Source: Planctomycetota bacterium (lineage in GTDB: Bacteria > Planctomycetota > Phycisphaerae > UBA1845). Taken from it: 64,000 nt of DNA. The stretch covers positions 42,333 to 106,332 of the forward strand of contig JAUWWQ010000007.1 in the NCBI GenBank assembly GCA_030616775.1, in the 5' to 3' direction. How positions within the stretch are numbered: position 1 is the stretch's first letter; each line of letters starts with the position of its first letter. The translations under genes were made by a program, and so were the position numbers. The notes under the pieces were generated by a model. It worked only from the letters and a program-made list of their open reading frames with translations. It was not told where the DNA came from and did no database searches. Positions 45,636-54,807 of this stretch are shown one piece after another.

Positions 45636-46316
45636 ATGAAGTTCACCCGCGAACATCCGCCTATCAAAACCGATTACTGGCGCCGGTATAGGCCCTACAC
45701 AAGGCGCGATTTTCAATCTATCTGTGCGTACTGTTTTCGCCACGAAGATGAGGCGGGTGGCGAAGCCGGTTTTGTCCAAGATCATTTCGAGCCAAAGCAC
45801 CGCCAGAACGTCGACCCTGCCAACTACTTCAACCTCTATTGGTGCTGCGTGGAATGCAATTCCCCGCGGTACAAGGGCTCGAAGTGGCCAACGCCGGAGC
45901 AGCTTGCTTGCGGTGAGTGCTTCTGCGATCCCTGCCATCATGACCCTGTTGGCACCGACTATGTGGAGACGAATGATTGGACACTGACCTCGTTGACTCC
46001 AGCCGGCGGCTTTACCGTCCGCCAGATACGCCTAAGCGACCGAGAGTCCCTTCGCAAGTGCCGAGAGCGAAGAGCCCTGGTCAAGTCGCTGTATCAGCGT
46101 GAGTTAGCCAACCTCCGGGGGGCACTTATTTACTGGACAACTCGGCTTGCGGAGCGTCCAAGCGATGAAGCTCGGGAGAAATGCGATTCGTTGCGTGCGT
46201 TGGTCGAGGCGTACGAGTTATTCCTGGCTCGGGATCCCTTCATGCTCCACCATCCGCTTCCACCGGATGTTCCACAAGAGCTCACGGACGCTATCCACCC
46301 CAGACCATTCGGCTAA
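45636..46316 (+). CDS. HNH endonuclease
   Basis: 226 aa from ATG 45636, 10 bases after the previous stop. A zinc-supported HNH fold is visible: Cys30 and Cys33 (SICAYC), catalytic Asp49-His50 in FVQDHFEPK, Asn66 in YFNLYWC, then Cys71 and Cys74 with Asn75 (CVECNSPRYKG). Four more Cys (92, 95, 97, 100) and HH (101-102) may bind a second metal. The DHFxPK...NLxxxCxxCN pattern is like the HNH subunits of Septu (PtuB) and the TIGR02646-type nucleases that accompany ATPases in defence loci, but no ATPase gene is present here. Probably the effector of the operon. Confidence 0.85.
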   Translation: MKFTREHPPIKTDYWRRYRPYTRRDFQSICAYCFRHEDEAGGEAGFVQDHFEPKHRQNVDPANYFNLYWCCVECNSPRYKGSKWPTPEQLACGECFCDPCHHDPVGTDYVETNDWTLTSLTPAGGFTVRQIRLSDRESLRKCRERRALVKSLYQRELANLRGALIYWTTRLAERPSDEAREKCDSLRALVEAYELFLARDPFMLHHPLPPDVPQELTDAIHPRPFG

Positions 46317-46365
46317 TAGCTGCGCCTGATACGGTTGCCTGCCGTGCTGGGGGCAGGCGTTCAAG

Positions 46366-46542
46366 ATGCTGTGCGAGGAGCGGGGGGTCAAGATTGACGG
46401 CAAAGGTGGCGGTGACCTAAAGAAGCACTCTGCAACGGTTGCAGGGTGCGCGCAGGAATTGGGCGTTCCGTATCGTACGGCCCGTCACCGTGTCGCCCAG
46501 CCCAACGCCTACGAGGCACTCCCGAAAGGCCAACGCAAGTAA
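46366..46542 (+). CDS. Short DNA-binding-like remnant
   Basis: 58 residues: MLCEERGVKIDGKGGGDLKK then ATVAGCAQELGVPYRTARHR and NAYEALPKGQRK, ending TAA. The middle reads like a helix-turn-helix (AQELGVPYRTARHRV), as in ParB-like or plasmid/phage proteins. The frame is blocked by TGA shortly upstream and the product is too short for a full protein. It is probably a fragment of a mobile-element gene at the edge of the island. No clear ribosome site. Confidence 0.35.
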   Translation: MLCEERGVKIDGKGGGDLKKHSATVAGCAQELGVPYRTARHRVAQPNAYEALPKGQRK

Positions 46543-46859
46543 GCAGGTGGCCGAGAAGTGGAAAAACGTGAAGAGGAGTTAATCTAGTCCCAAGCTGCGA
46601 TTTGACCTCCCATGTCGGTTTTGGCCCTTTTCTACCGTAACAGTCCACTAATTGCTGTAGCGCTGTGTCGATGACACGACGATGTCACAGTGAGACACTG
46701 CTGAGCGCACCGAAAAGCCCACGAAAACCCATGGAAAACAAGGCGAAAACTCCCGCGCCCTTCGTAACACTGTCCAACGCGCGTTTTTTCTACAACCGGA
46801 GAGCCGCAGACTCTCCACGGCCGGCACGGGGGCCGGCCGCGAGACGGGGTGCGAGACAC
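46543..46859. other. Island boundary, no gene; two hairpins
   Basis: AT-richer than its surroundings. Holds GGAGAG-CCGCAGA-CTCTCC (about 46798-46816) and CGGCCGGC/GCCGGCCG (about 46817-46841) next to the end of the RND gene; these could end that minus-strand transcript, although no U-run follows. A T6 run lies at about 46785. Confidence 0.4.
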
Positions 46860-49622
46860 TTAACTGGAAACGGGGCCAGCCTCGCTGGGCGGCGATGGAG
46901 CAGATGCACTTGCGATGCGTGGTTGATAGAGTCTTAACAGTGCTGGAAGCAACAGCAGTGTGGCCGCGAAGCAGCTAATGATACTCAGCACAACCAGGCC
47001 GCCCAGGCGTGCGTTGGCCGGTACTTGCGACAGGGTCATGATGCCGAAGCCCAGTGCTACGGCCAGTGCGTCAATGAAGATCGCCGGACCGGTGGCCGTC
47101 ACTGCGTCGGTCAGGGCCGCTTCCAGCTCCAGCCCGCGGCGGCGCGCCAGGCGAAATCGCTCCAAAAGGTGGATGGCGTAGTCAACGCCGATCCCCAACG
47201 TCATGCCGGAGAACATCGAGGTGGCCACCCCCAAGGGCATACCCACCCATCCCATTATTGCGAAGTTGACCAGTACGGCCAGTGCGCACGGTAGAACGCA
47301 CAATACGCCCCACACAAGCGACCGGCCCAAAAAGGCCGTCACCACGAAAATGCCGATCAGCGAAGCAAGTAGTGAGCGCACCTGTGTCGTCACTATGGCA
47401 TCGATGAGCGTCTGACTCACAGCCACGTCGCCGGCGAACTCGAGTGTCATCCCGTGAGGTTTGAGGTGGGTTCCCTCGTATTGGCGAATACTGTCCATCA
47501 GCCGTGCAGTCGCAACGAAGTTGGCATTCTTTAGAAAGATGGTGACCAGCGATCGGTCGTAGTCCGCGGTGACCGCCTGCTTCAAGCGCTCCACGCCGCG
47601 AACGTTGCGGTACTGTCCCCAAAGCCATCGGATCCGGTCAGGATTGTCCGGTATGCTTCGCGAACCCTCCTTGCGTCCCCGGGCCATGAAATTCGTCGTG
47701 GTGATATAACTGGCCGTGCCCAAAACGCCTCCCACAGCCTCGGCGCGATGTGTTTCGATAAAGGCCTCCAGCTCGCCGATCCGCCGGATTATTTCGGGCT
47801 GCCTGAGCTGTTCGAGCTTGATCGCATATTCGGCCTGCATGTTATCGCGCAATCGCAAGGCCAGCTTGGGAGAACCTCTCTTCCGGCTCGTTGTCAGCAC
47901 AATGTGGTCGCCGTCCCTGATCGCCGTCTCGATTCGGGCATTCCACTTGTCCCGAGTGCGGCGCCTGATCCGTGGGTCCGTCGATCGAGCCGGACTTTCG
48001 GGCCGTCTCAGGTAAATCTGCCGACCGATCAACGCCATAGGATCGTCTATCTGATTCGCAGCCAAGCGCACTACACCATGATCGACGTCGGCGGCGCTCA
48101 GCTCACCGGTGATCGGCTCGCCTGCACCGGTATCCACGCAAACGAGCAGTATATGCGTCCCCAGGAACTGGTCATTGAAAAGCTGGGTTGCCTTGTAGAA
48201 CTCGCTGTCCCGGGCGAAGCCGTCAATCCAACTATCCTGAACGACGATCCTACGGAGACCGAACGGTGCCACTACTGTGACAATTATTGCCATCAATAGA
48301 ACCGCATACCGGTAGCGGATCACGGCTCTCCCCACGCGGGTAAATACCGGCGTCCGCCGGCCCCGGGCATCCATATCTCTGCGCCGGGTCGCCAATCGTG
48401 CCGGGTTGATCAGCGCAAGCATCGCCGGGATCACCGTCAGCGACCACAGCATACAGAAGATGATCCCCACTGCCGTGAACACACCGAACGCTCGCACCGG
48501 ACCGATGGGGGAAAGGGCAAACGAGAGAAACCCGACCGCCGTAGTGACCGAAGTCTTGGTCACCGGCACCCACATCTCCGCCATCGTGGCCGTAAGAACA
48601 TCGAGGTGACCGCTTTCGGGTTGGGCGCGGAGCTGCTCCTGGTAGCGGTCAAAGACATGAATTTCATCTGCCACGCCGATGGCAGTGAGAATGATCGGCA
48701 ACACCGCGATCGTGAGATATACCGGTACGTCGAACCAGCCCATCAGCCCGAACACGGCAATTAAGCACGCGCCCACCTCGGTCAGAGGCAGGGCCACCGC
48801 GGGCAGGTTCCGAAAGCTCAGGACAAAGACGATCGCCATAACCACCAGGGCGACGGGCACAAGGCCGATGTGTCGGCCGATAAGCACCCGCAGCTCATAG
48901 ATCGTCTTCGGAACCGACCAACGGGCAGCTTCGTCGTCTTGGTAAGTCCGATGCCCCAGCACCACCGACGGGACGCCGAGGTCTTCCAAGATGTGCGTTC
49001 CCAAAAGCGCTTCCGCGACCGGAGCGCCGATCACGTGGATTTCTTCGGGGATGTCGCCCTTGCCGTCGACGATGTCCCGAACAGTGCGATAAAACTCTGT
49101 TCGGTTCACCCCGGCCGGCACACCCACAAGAATCGAGGCGGCCTTATCGTCGTAGGAGACGAGCGTGCCGGTGTATAGCTCGATGGCCTGCAGGTCATCC
49201 CGGAGTCGGTCCAACTCTTTCGGCGTCTGGGGCAACGGGTCCAGGAATCTGCGGAATATCAATGTTCCGGGCTTGACGCGATCGCCGCGCTCGGTCGCCA
49301 GGCTGAAAACGTTCCACGGGCGGACACCCTCGATTCGCCGGAATTCCCGAGACAGATCCTGAATGAGCTTGAGCGTGCGGGCATTGAACAGACCGTCGGG
49401 ATGATCGGACCGGATCAGCACTACAAGTGAGTCTTCGATGCCGAACTCTTCACGAATCGCCTGATCGAGGAGGACCTCAGGGGCGTCGGTGGGAACCAGG
49501 GCGTGACCGTCGGTCCGGATTTTGAGCCGCAGGCCTCCGGGAGCAATCCCGAGGGTCGCCAGGACCGCGATGGCCACCACCAACTTGGGGTGCCGAATGG
49601 AAAATCGATAGAGTGAGGCCAA
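46860..49622 (-). CDS. RND-superfamily exporter (MMPL/HpnN-like)
   Basis: 920 aa. Two repeats, each with a leading helix, a large periplasmic domain and a bundle of five to six helices. The first starts HPKLVVAIAVLATLGIAPGG, with AIGVADEIHVFDRYQEQL in its helix bundle. The second has GMTLGIGVDYAIHLLERF and RLGGLVVLSIISCFAATLLLLPALL. The sterol-sensing-like GxxxDY motif is present in the second half. Such proteins move lipids or hopanoid-like molecules across the envelope. The start codon is TTG. No periplasmic adaptor gene is near. Cargo unknown; the ACP/ketosynthase locus 500 bp away might supply one. Confidence 0.85.
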   Translation of the reverse strand: MASLYRFSIRHPKLVVAIAVLATLGIAPGGLRLKIRTDGHALVPTDAPEVLLDQAIREEFGIEDSLVVLIRSDHPDGLFNARTLKLIQDLSREFRRIEGVRPWNVFSLATERGDRVKPGTLIFRRFLDPLPQTPKELDRLRDDLQAIELYTGTLVSYDDKAASILVGVPAGVNRTEFYRTVRDIVDGKGDIPEEIHVIGAPVAEALLGTHILEDLGVPSVVLGHRTYQDDEAARWSVPKTIYELRVLIGRHIGLVPVALVVMAIVFVLSFRNLPAVALPLTEVGACLIAVFGLMGWFDVPVYLTIAVLPIILTAIGVADEIHVFDRYQEQLRAQPESGHLDVLTATMAEMWVPVTKTSVTTAVGFLSFALSPIGPVRAFGVFTAVGIIFCMLWSLTVIPAMLALINPARLATRRRDMDARGRRTPVFTRVGRAVIRYRYAVLLMAIIVTVVAPFGLRRIVVQDSWIDGFARDSEFYKATQLFNDQFLGTHILLVCVDTGAGEPITGELSAADVDHGVVRLAANQIDDPMALIGRQIYLRRPESPARSTDPRIRRRTRDKWNARIETAIRDGDHIVLTTSRKRGSPKLALRLRDNMQAEYAIKLEQLRQPEIIRRIGELEAFIETHRAEAVGGVLGTASYITTTNFMARGRKEGSRSIPDNPDRIRWLWGQYRNVRGVERLKQAVTADYDRSLVTIFLKNANFVATARLMDSIRQYEGTHLKPHGMTLEFAGDVAVSQTLIDAIVTTQVRSLLASLIGIFVVTAFLGRSLVWGVLCVLPCALAVLVNFAIMGWVGMPLGVATSMFSGMTLGIGVDYAIHLLERFRLARRRGLELEAALTDAVTATGPAIFIDALAVALGFGIMTLSQVPANARLGGLVVLSIISCFAATLLLLPALLRLYQPRIASASAPSPPSEAGPVSS

Positions 49623-49728
49623 TGTTTGGCTACTACTGAAAAAACAGGATCTTACCGGGCTCCGGACCGCGGGCGATGCTACGGCAGGGTGCCGGACGGA
49701 GCAACATCCCGTGCTCCACGGCGGAAAC

Positions 49729-49847
49729 TGGCACGTTTACGCTAGACCGAGAATCCCTTCTCGGTCCAGGTGCCGAGAATCCCGATGCACATCGGGACTC
49801 GGCACAGCATAGTTGTATTACTTGTGAAACACGGTCTGGCACGTTTA
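49729..49847. repeat. CGCTGGACCG repeat copy 3 inside 11-bp direct repeats
   Basis: The element 49740-49811 (CGCTAGACCGAGAATCCC to CTCGGCACAGCAT) is preceded by TGGCACGTTTA (49729-49739) and TGGCACGTTTA occurs again at 49837-49847. The direct repeats could be a target-site duplication. The rest of the spacer (49623-50095) has no supported gene. Confidence 0.65.
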
Positions 49848-50095
49848 TTCCCGCTGGGCATCAAGTGGCCCTGTCATCTCCGCATCCGACCGGCTATAAT
49901 GGCGGAGCTTGGGCGGGCATCTGGAGAGTCAAGGGTGATTTCGTGGCCGGAGCTTGTCCCAGGGCTTTTTCAGTGCCGAGTGGCCGCGGTGTATGTACGA
50001 GGCTCGCCGCCGCACCCGGCGATCGCTCTCGCTTTCTTCTCAGCGCAGGCTGGCGTGGTTGAGGAGCAACCGGCCGGACGGGGAAGGTCGGGCGT

Positions 50096-51283
50096 ATGGA
50101 TTACTGGGGGTATGTCGCGTTGGCCATCGTGCTGGGGGCTTCCCTGCTCGTCGGCACGGGTTGGTGGCGGGTGGCGTTTGCCCTCTTTGCCATCCCCCCG
50201 CAACGGTTGACCGTACAGCACCTACGTCTTTTGGTCACATTGCCGCGGGATGTCGAGCGCATTAATATGATCCTGCCCGGCTTTGCGCGGGGTTTCAACG
50301 CAATGATCACAGCCCCTTCGGAGGCTGGATGGCGGTCTTACTGCGAGTCGCTGCCGGTGCTTTGCCAGCCGTTTGCCCATGAGGGTGCGGCGATGGGGTA
50401 CACGCTCCGGCACCTTTTCCGGTACAACCCAGCCGACTTCGAAGAGCGGCTGGTCAAGCAGCAGCCGGAGTTCCGGTATCTGTACTATGTCGGTCTGGGC
50501 TTCTGGTCGGGCATGCGCAACCACGACGCACAAAAGCTGTCTCGCGTGGTCCACGGGCTTGACCCGCTGCATCGCTATCTGTGCTACGATGGTTACGGCT
50601 TTAAGCACGCGTTCTTCGATTACCCCAAAGACGCAGATCGTCTTGGCCGGCTCGATTTACTCGAGGGCTACGCCCGAAACGTAGCCTTCCAGGGTGTCGG
50701 GCGGGCGTTCTTCTTCTTGTTCATGGGTCGTCCTGAGGTATTGGTAGAGCACGTCGGCAGGCTGGGCGTTCATGCGGCGGATGCAGCCGCAGGTGTCGGC
50801 CTCGCTGTTGCGTTCGTGAATCCCGACCGTCTGGAGGTGGCCCAAGAACTGGCCGTTAAGATGCCGTCCGAATGGCATGATCATATCCACTTGGGCATGT
50901 GCTTCGGGCTCAAGGCAAGGTCGATCAACAACCTGGAACAGTTCGAGCGCGATATGGCCCGATTGGATTCATCCGTACAGGAGGCGGTCTATACGTCCAT
51001 TCGTGAGTGCGACCGGGTTGAGCTATTGATGCGCTCGGAAGAAGAGGTAGACGGATACCAGCGCTGGCGCGAGGCGGTCGCGGAATGGATGGCCGATCAT
51101 ATTAGATATCCGCTGGCGGGGGTTAAGTCGTCAACGGGTGAAAAGGAAAAGAGGTTCTATCCCGAGCCGCGGGCGGAATGGAATCCCGATCTATCGGGAG
51201 CCCGCGCGAAGTCCGAGCTGACGCACGAACGCCCGGGTGTCAACCGTGCGGACCGGTGGGATCAATCAGGGGGAGTTAGATGA
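50096..51283 (+). CDS. DUF1702 family protein
   Basis: 395 aa. One N-terminal membrane helix (VALAIVLGASLLVGTGWWRVAFALF). The body shows the DUF1702 pattern: ERINMILPGFARGFNAMI, FAHEGAAMGYTLRHLF, LYYVGLGFWSGM, GLDPLHRYLCYDGYGFKHAFFDY, FQGVGRAFFFLFMGRP, VGLAVAFVNPDR and DHIHLGMCFGLKAR. DUF1702 genes are known from enediyne and other polyketide loci; their reaction is not established. An ACP gene overlaps its stop codon (ATGATG), tying it to carrier-bound chemistry. The last 40 residues are encoded by a palindromic repeat (51161-51208) and are not family sequence. Confidence 0.85.
   Translation: MDYWGYVALAIVLGASLLVGTGWWRVAFALFAIPPQRLTVQHLRLLVTLPRDVERINMILPGFARGFNAMITAPSEAGWRSYCESLPVLCQPFAHEGAAMGYTLRHLFRYNPADFEERLVKQQPEFRYLYYVGLGFWSGMRNHDAQKLSRVVHGLDPLHRYLCYDGYGFKHAFFDYPKDADRLGRLDLLEGYARNVAFQGVGRAFFFLFMGRPEVLVEHVGRLGVHAADAAAGVGLAVAFVNPDRLEVAQELAVKMPSEWHDHIHLGMCFGLKARSINNLEQFERDMARLDSSVQEAVYTSIRECDRVELLMRSEEEVDGYQRWREAVAEWMADHIRYPLAGVKSSTGEKEKRFYPEPRAEWNPDLSGARAKSELTHERPGVNRADRWDQSGGVR
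51161..51208. repeat. Palindromic repeat inside the DUF1702 coding sequence
   Basis: 48 bp that match 51541-51588 at 46 of 48 positions. Core stem-loop TCCCGAT-CT-ATCGGGA (51184-51199), outer arms GCCGCGGGC / GCCCGCGCG. It adds about 16 residues (from YPEPRAEWNPDLSGAR) to the C-terminus of the DUF1702 protein in frame. Confidence 0.75.
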
Positions 51284-51531
51284 TGAGCGGTTATGAATCT
51301 GCCAAACGTGAGATTCTGGAATGGTTGTCCGAGGCTATCCAGGTCCCGGTCGATCAGATTGATTTGGATCAGCCGCTTGCAGAGGTCGGGCTTGATTCGC
51401 TCGACGCCGTGCACATGGTGGCCACGATCGAGTCGATCATCGGCCAGGAATTGCCCGAGGACATCATCCAGCGCGTCAAGTGCCTCAACGACATGTTCGA
51501 AATGATGCGTGAAAAAATGGCCGCCGCGTAG
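51280..51531 (+). CDS. Acyl carrier protein
   Basis: 83 aa, acidic, four-helix ACP. The phosphopantetheine serine is in EVGLDSLDAVHMVATIE (about residue 40). Its ATG overlaps the TGA of the DUF1702 gene. It is separate from the main fatty acid operon (no fabD/fabG/fabH here), so it is probably a dedicated carrier for the DUF1702/ketosynthase locus. Confidence 0.93.
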   Translation: MMSGYESAKREILEWLSEAIQVPVDQIDLDQPLAEVGLDSLDAVHMVATIESIIGQELPEDIIQRVKCLNDMFEMMREKMAAA

Positions 51532-51540
51532 ATATCTCCT

Positions 51541-51588
51541 TCCGAGCCGCTGGCGGAATGGAATCCCGATCTATCGGGAGCCCGCGCG
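51541..51588. repeat. Palindromic repeat, intergenic copy
   Basis: Near-identical to 51161-51208 (46 of 48). It lies 10 bp after the ACP stop codon and is followed by CGGGCCCGCGCGG. In this position it may act as a stem-loop in the mRNA 3' end. Confidence 0.75.
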
Positions 51589-51704
51589 GGCCCGCGCGGA
51601 CATTGTTGCGTTTGTGCCGAACCGGTAAGGCGTGTAGGATCATTGAGCTACTTGGCACCGTGCGTGTGTTGTAGGTACGTGGTTCCATTTGGAGGGCCTA
51701 TCTC

Positions 51705-54428
51705 ATGGTAAGCAGAGAAAAAACACCAGCCAGTCCTGGGGTGTGCGTATTATTGAGCGTGTTCCGGAGCAAGATGACTCACAGCGTGGTTGTGGTGGTG
51801 GGTTTGACGTTCTTCGCGTTGCCTTCACAGGGACAGACAAGTTTGCACGTGGATGCCAATGCATCAGGCGCCAACGACGGTACGAGTTGGTGCGACGCCT
51901 TTACGCGTCTGCAAGATGCGCTTGATGCCGCACCGCCAGGCACGACAGTTCGCGTTGCCCACGGCGTCTACACTCCCAGCACCACCGGCCTACGCGATCC
52001 ACGCGAAGCCACATTTCGCCTGAAGAGCCATGTGTGGTTGGAAGGCGGCTATGCGGGATGTGGGGCTTCTGATCCTGATCACCGCGATGTCGATCTGTAT
52101 GAGACCATCCTCAGTGGTGACCTCAACGGGGACGATGTCGAAGACCTCGCAGGCCTGCTGGCTTGCTTCTCCGGAGACGGCTATCCTTACGAAGTAGGGT
52201 GTGGTCCATTTGATCTTGACCTTGACGGGGATGTCGATGAGCAGGACGGCAATATCGACAACAATAGCTATCACGTCGTGAACGGGAGCGACCCATCCGA
52301 CCTCCTGCTCGATGGGTTTACTATTACTGCCGGGAACGCGGATGGAGCCTATCCCCTATTCTCGGATGGCGGCGGGATGTACAACGAGGGCGCCAGCCCA
52401 ACCGTGAGCAACTGCACATTCAGAGCAAACGCAGCTAAGACCGGCGGTGGGATGGCGAATCGAAACGGCAGCTCTCCAACACTCACAGCCTGTGTTTTTC
52501 TCCACAACATGGTATTCAACGGAAGCGGCGGCGGAATGTTCAACGATGATAGCAGCCCCACACTGGCAGACTGCTCGATCCAAGAGAATTGGGCTCTAAA
52601 CGGTGGTGGGATGGCAAACTACGGGGGCAGTAGCCCCACCCTCGTGAACTGCACGTTTATCGGCAACGAGGCTTATTACCCTGGCGTAGGCGGCGTAGGC
52701 GGCGCAATGTACAATCAGGATCAGGGTAGCAATCCCACATTGACGGATTGCACTTTCACTGGCAACTACGCAAACCATGCCGGCGGTGTGGCAAACTTAT
52801 CGTCCAGCAGCCCGACATTTGTCAACTGCACCTTCGATGGCAATAACGGCGCGGATGGTGGTGCAATGAGGAATGGGTGGAACAGCAACCCGATGTTGGT
52901 CAACTGCGCCTTTGTAGGCAATATTGGCAGATCGGCCGGCGGGGCAATCAGGAATGAGTCAAGCCATCCGGACTTGATAAACTGTATGTTCAGTGGGAAC
53001 GTTGCGCCGAACGGTGGAGCGTTGGACAACTATGACGACAGCAACCCGACTCTTGTCAACTGCACATTCAGCCAGAACGCTGCCGAATACGCTGGCGGTG
53101 GGCTCAGGAACAGTGACGGGAGTGCTCCATCCATCACGAATTGCGTGTTCTGGGGTAACACTGACATAAACGGTAGCGGCGAGTCCTCGCAAATCGCTGC
53201 TGGGAGTCCGACCGTTGACTACACCTGCGTCCAAGGACTAACGGGGTCCCTCGGCGGCGCCGGCAACATCGGCGATGATCCTTCGTTCGTCGATGCCGAT
53301 GGCCCGGATGATATCTCCGGCACCAATGACGACGATCTACGCCTTCAGCCCGATTCGGCGTGCATCGACACCGGCAACAACGACGCCGTCCCACCCGATG
53401 CTGCTGACCTCGACGAAGACGGAGACACGACGGAGCCAACCCCACTTGATCTGGACGGCAAGCCGCGTTTCGTTGACGACCCTAACACGGATGATTGCCC
53501 CCAGCCCGGAGCGGATTGCGGCACGCCCCCGATCGTGGACATGGGCACATATGAGTTCGTGTACCCTTGCGGGAATGGCGTCATCGAGCCAGGCGAGGAG
53601 TGCGAACCGCCGGGCAGTGAGTGCTGCGACGCTTCGTGTTACTTTGAGTTCCCGGGGACGTCGTGCACGGACGACGGCAATCCCTGCACGGATGACGTGT
53701 GCGACGGCGCCGGTGAGTGCGAGCATCCCAACGACGACACGAACGACTGCGACGACGACGAGTTCTGCAATGGTGAGGCCACCTGCCGATCAGGCGACTG
53801 TGTGGACGGGGCCGATCCCTGCATCGACCAGGATCACTGCGACGAGATCGATGACGTATGCCTTGCCTGCGTCGACGACTCGGAGTGCGACGACGACGAT
53901 CCGTGCACGGAAGACGCCTGCATCGACCACGAGTGCGTGCATACCCCGCGGCCCGGCTGTGGTGCGCTCGCGTACTTGGATATCAAGCCTGGCTCCTGCC
54001 CGAACCCGGTAAACCCAAGAAGCAAAGGTGTCGTGCCCGTAGCCATCATCGGCAGCGAGTCGTTCGACGTGACGCAGATCGACATCGATTCTCTTTTGCT
54101 GGCGCGCGCCGATGGTGTCGGCGGGGCGGCGGCGCCGCTGGGGAAACGACGTGGTGCCTGGTCAGAGGTGGCTGACGTAGGGACTCCATTCGATGGCGAA
54201 CCGTGTGATTGCCATGAGCTCGGCGCTGATGGCATTGATGATCTCCTGCTCAAGTTCTCCACACCTGAGCTGGCGGAGGTCCTTGAGCTTGGATCGCTAC
54301 CGCGTGGCACGTCCGTCGCACTTACGCTTAGCGGTTCGCTTCTCGACGGGACCGGGTTCGAAGCCTCCGACTGCATCGTGATCCCGGGCAAAGACTCATC
54401 CGCGGGGCTGCGGGGCATGCGTCGATAA
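51705..54428 (+). CDS. Secreted parallel beta-helix surface protein
   Basis: 907 aa; GGAGGG lies about 9 bases before the ATG. Signal segment THSVVVVVGLTFFALPSQGQT. Residues about 45-100 open the fold (WCDAFTRLQDALDAAPPGTTVRVAHGVYTPS). From about 190 to 490 run some twelve coils of the type SSPTLVNCTFxGNxAxxGGGMxN, a right-handed beta-helix as in polymorphic outer membrane proteins. Then come a closing segment (DDLRLQPDSACIDTGNND ... PPIVDMGTYEF) and a Cys-rich stretch (CGNGVIEPGEECEPPGSECC, NPCTDDVCDGAGECEHP). A C-terminal domain follows, starting LDIKPGSCPNPVNPRSKGVVPVAIIG. Adhesin or matrix role likely; it interrupts the ACP/ketosynthase locus. Confidence 0.85.
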   Translation: MVSREKTPASPGVCVLLSVFRSKMTHSVVVVVGLTFFALPSQGQTSLHVDANASGANDGTSWCDAFTRLQDALDAAPPGTTVRVAHGVYTPSTTGLRDPREATFRLKSHVWLEGGYAGCGASDPDHRDVDLYETILSGDLNGDDVEDLAGLLACFSGDGYPYEVGCGPFDLDLDGDVDEQDGNIDNNSYHVVNGSDPSDLLLDGFTITAGNADGAYPLFSDGGGMYNEGASPTVSNCTFRANAAKTGGGMANRNGSSPTLTACVFLHNMVFNGSGGGMFNDDSSPTLADCSIQENWALNGGGMANYGGSSPTLVNCTFIGNEAYYPGVGGVGGAMYNQDQGSNPTLTDCTFTGNYANHAGGVANLSSSSPTFVNCTFDGNNGADGGAMRNGWNSNPMLVNCAFVGNIGRSAGGAIRNESSHPDLINCMFSGNVAPNGGALDNYDDSNPTLVNCTFSQNAAEYAGGGLRNSDGSAPSITNCVFWGNTDINGSGESSQIAAGSPTVDYTCVQGLTGSLGGAGNIGDDPSFVDADGPDDISGTNDDDLRLQPDSACIDTGNNDAVPPDAADLDEDGDTTEPTPLDLDGKPRFVDDPNTDDCPQPGADCGTPPIVDMGTYEFVYPCGNGVIEPGEECEPPGSECCDASCYFEFPGTSCTDDGNPCTDDVCDGAGECEHPNDDTNDCDDDEFCNGEATCRSGDCVDGADPCIDQDHCDEIDDVCLACVDDSECDDDDPCTEDACIDHECVHTPRPGCGALAYLDIKPGSCPNPVNPRSKGVVPVAIIGSESFDVTQIDIDSLLLARADGVGGAAAPLGKRRGAWSEVADVGTPFDGEPCDCHELGADGIDDLLLKFSTPELAEVLELGSLPRGTSVALTLSGSLLDGTGFEASDCIVIPGKDSSAGLRGMRR

Positions 54429-54487
54429 GCGTCGTCGTTTCGGATACCATTCAAGCGTGCAGGCAGTGTGCAGGCTTACGCGAAACC

Positions 54488-54764
54488 CGCGCGGGCTAAA
54501 GCCCTGAGCCTTATACATAAGTTGAACCGACTGCTGTCCGTCCCGGAGGGACGCCGTGAGAGTAGCCCATCGATTTATCGATGGGTTAAGAACATACAGC
54601 ACGATTGGAGTCCTGGAGGGACGGCTGAGCGTTCAGTCGTCCCTACGGGACTGTGGCGGCGCGAGCCGTCCGCATTCCCAGCGTTGAAACGCTGGGCTAT
54701 GTTCGAATGTCTCTCCGAGACGGAACAACGGAGATGTGTATAAGGCTCAGGGGTAAAGCCCGCG
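54488..54764. mobile_element. MITE-like element with ~30-bp terminal inverted repeats
   Basis: Left end CGGGCTAAAGCCCTGAGCC then TTATACATA (54492-54519); right end, read on the other strand, CGGGCTTTACCCCTGAGCC then TTATACACA (54734-54762). Inside are further palindromes: GTCCC-GGA-GGGAC (near 54540), CCCATCGATTTATCGATGGG (54566-54585) and CCCAGCGTTGAAACGCTGGG (54677-54696), plus two TGGAGGGACG/CGGAGGGACG copies. No open frame. A non-autonomous repeat between the beta-helix gene and the ketosynthase. Confidence 0.7.
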
Positions 54765-54807
54765 GCTCGGTTGGCAGGGCTGCTTCCTTCCGAGTAATGT
54801 GGACGCA

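Noticed and set aside
49729..49847. TGGCACGTTTA repeats as sigma-54 promoters
   Set aside because: The -12 GC element is missing at the required spacing in both copies; better explained as direct repeats around an inserted element.
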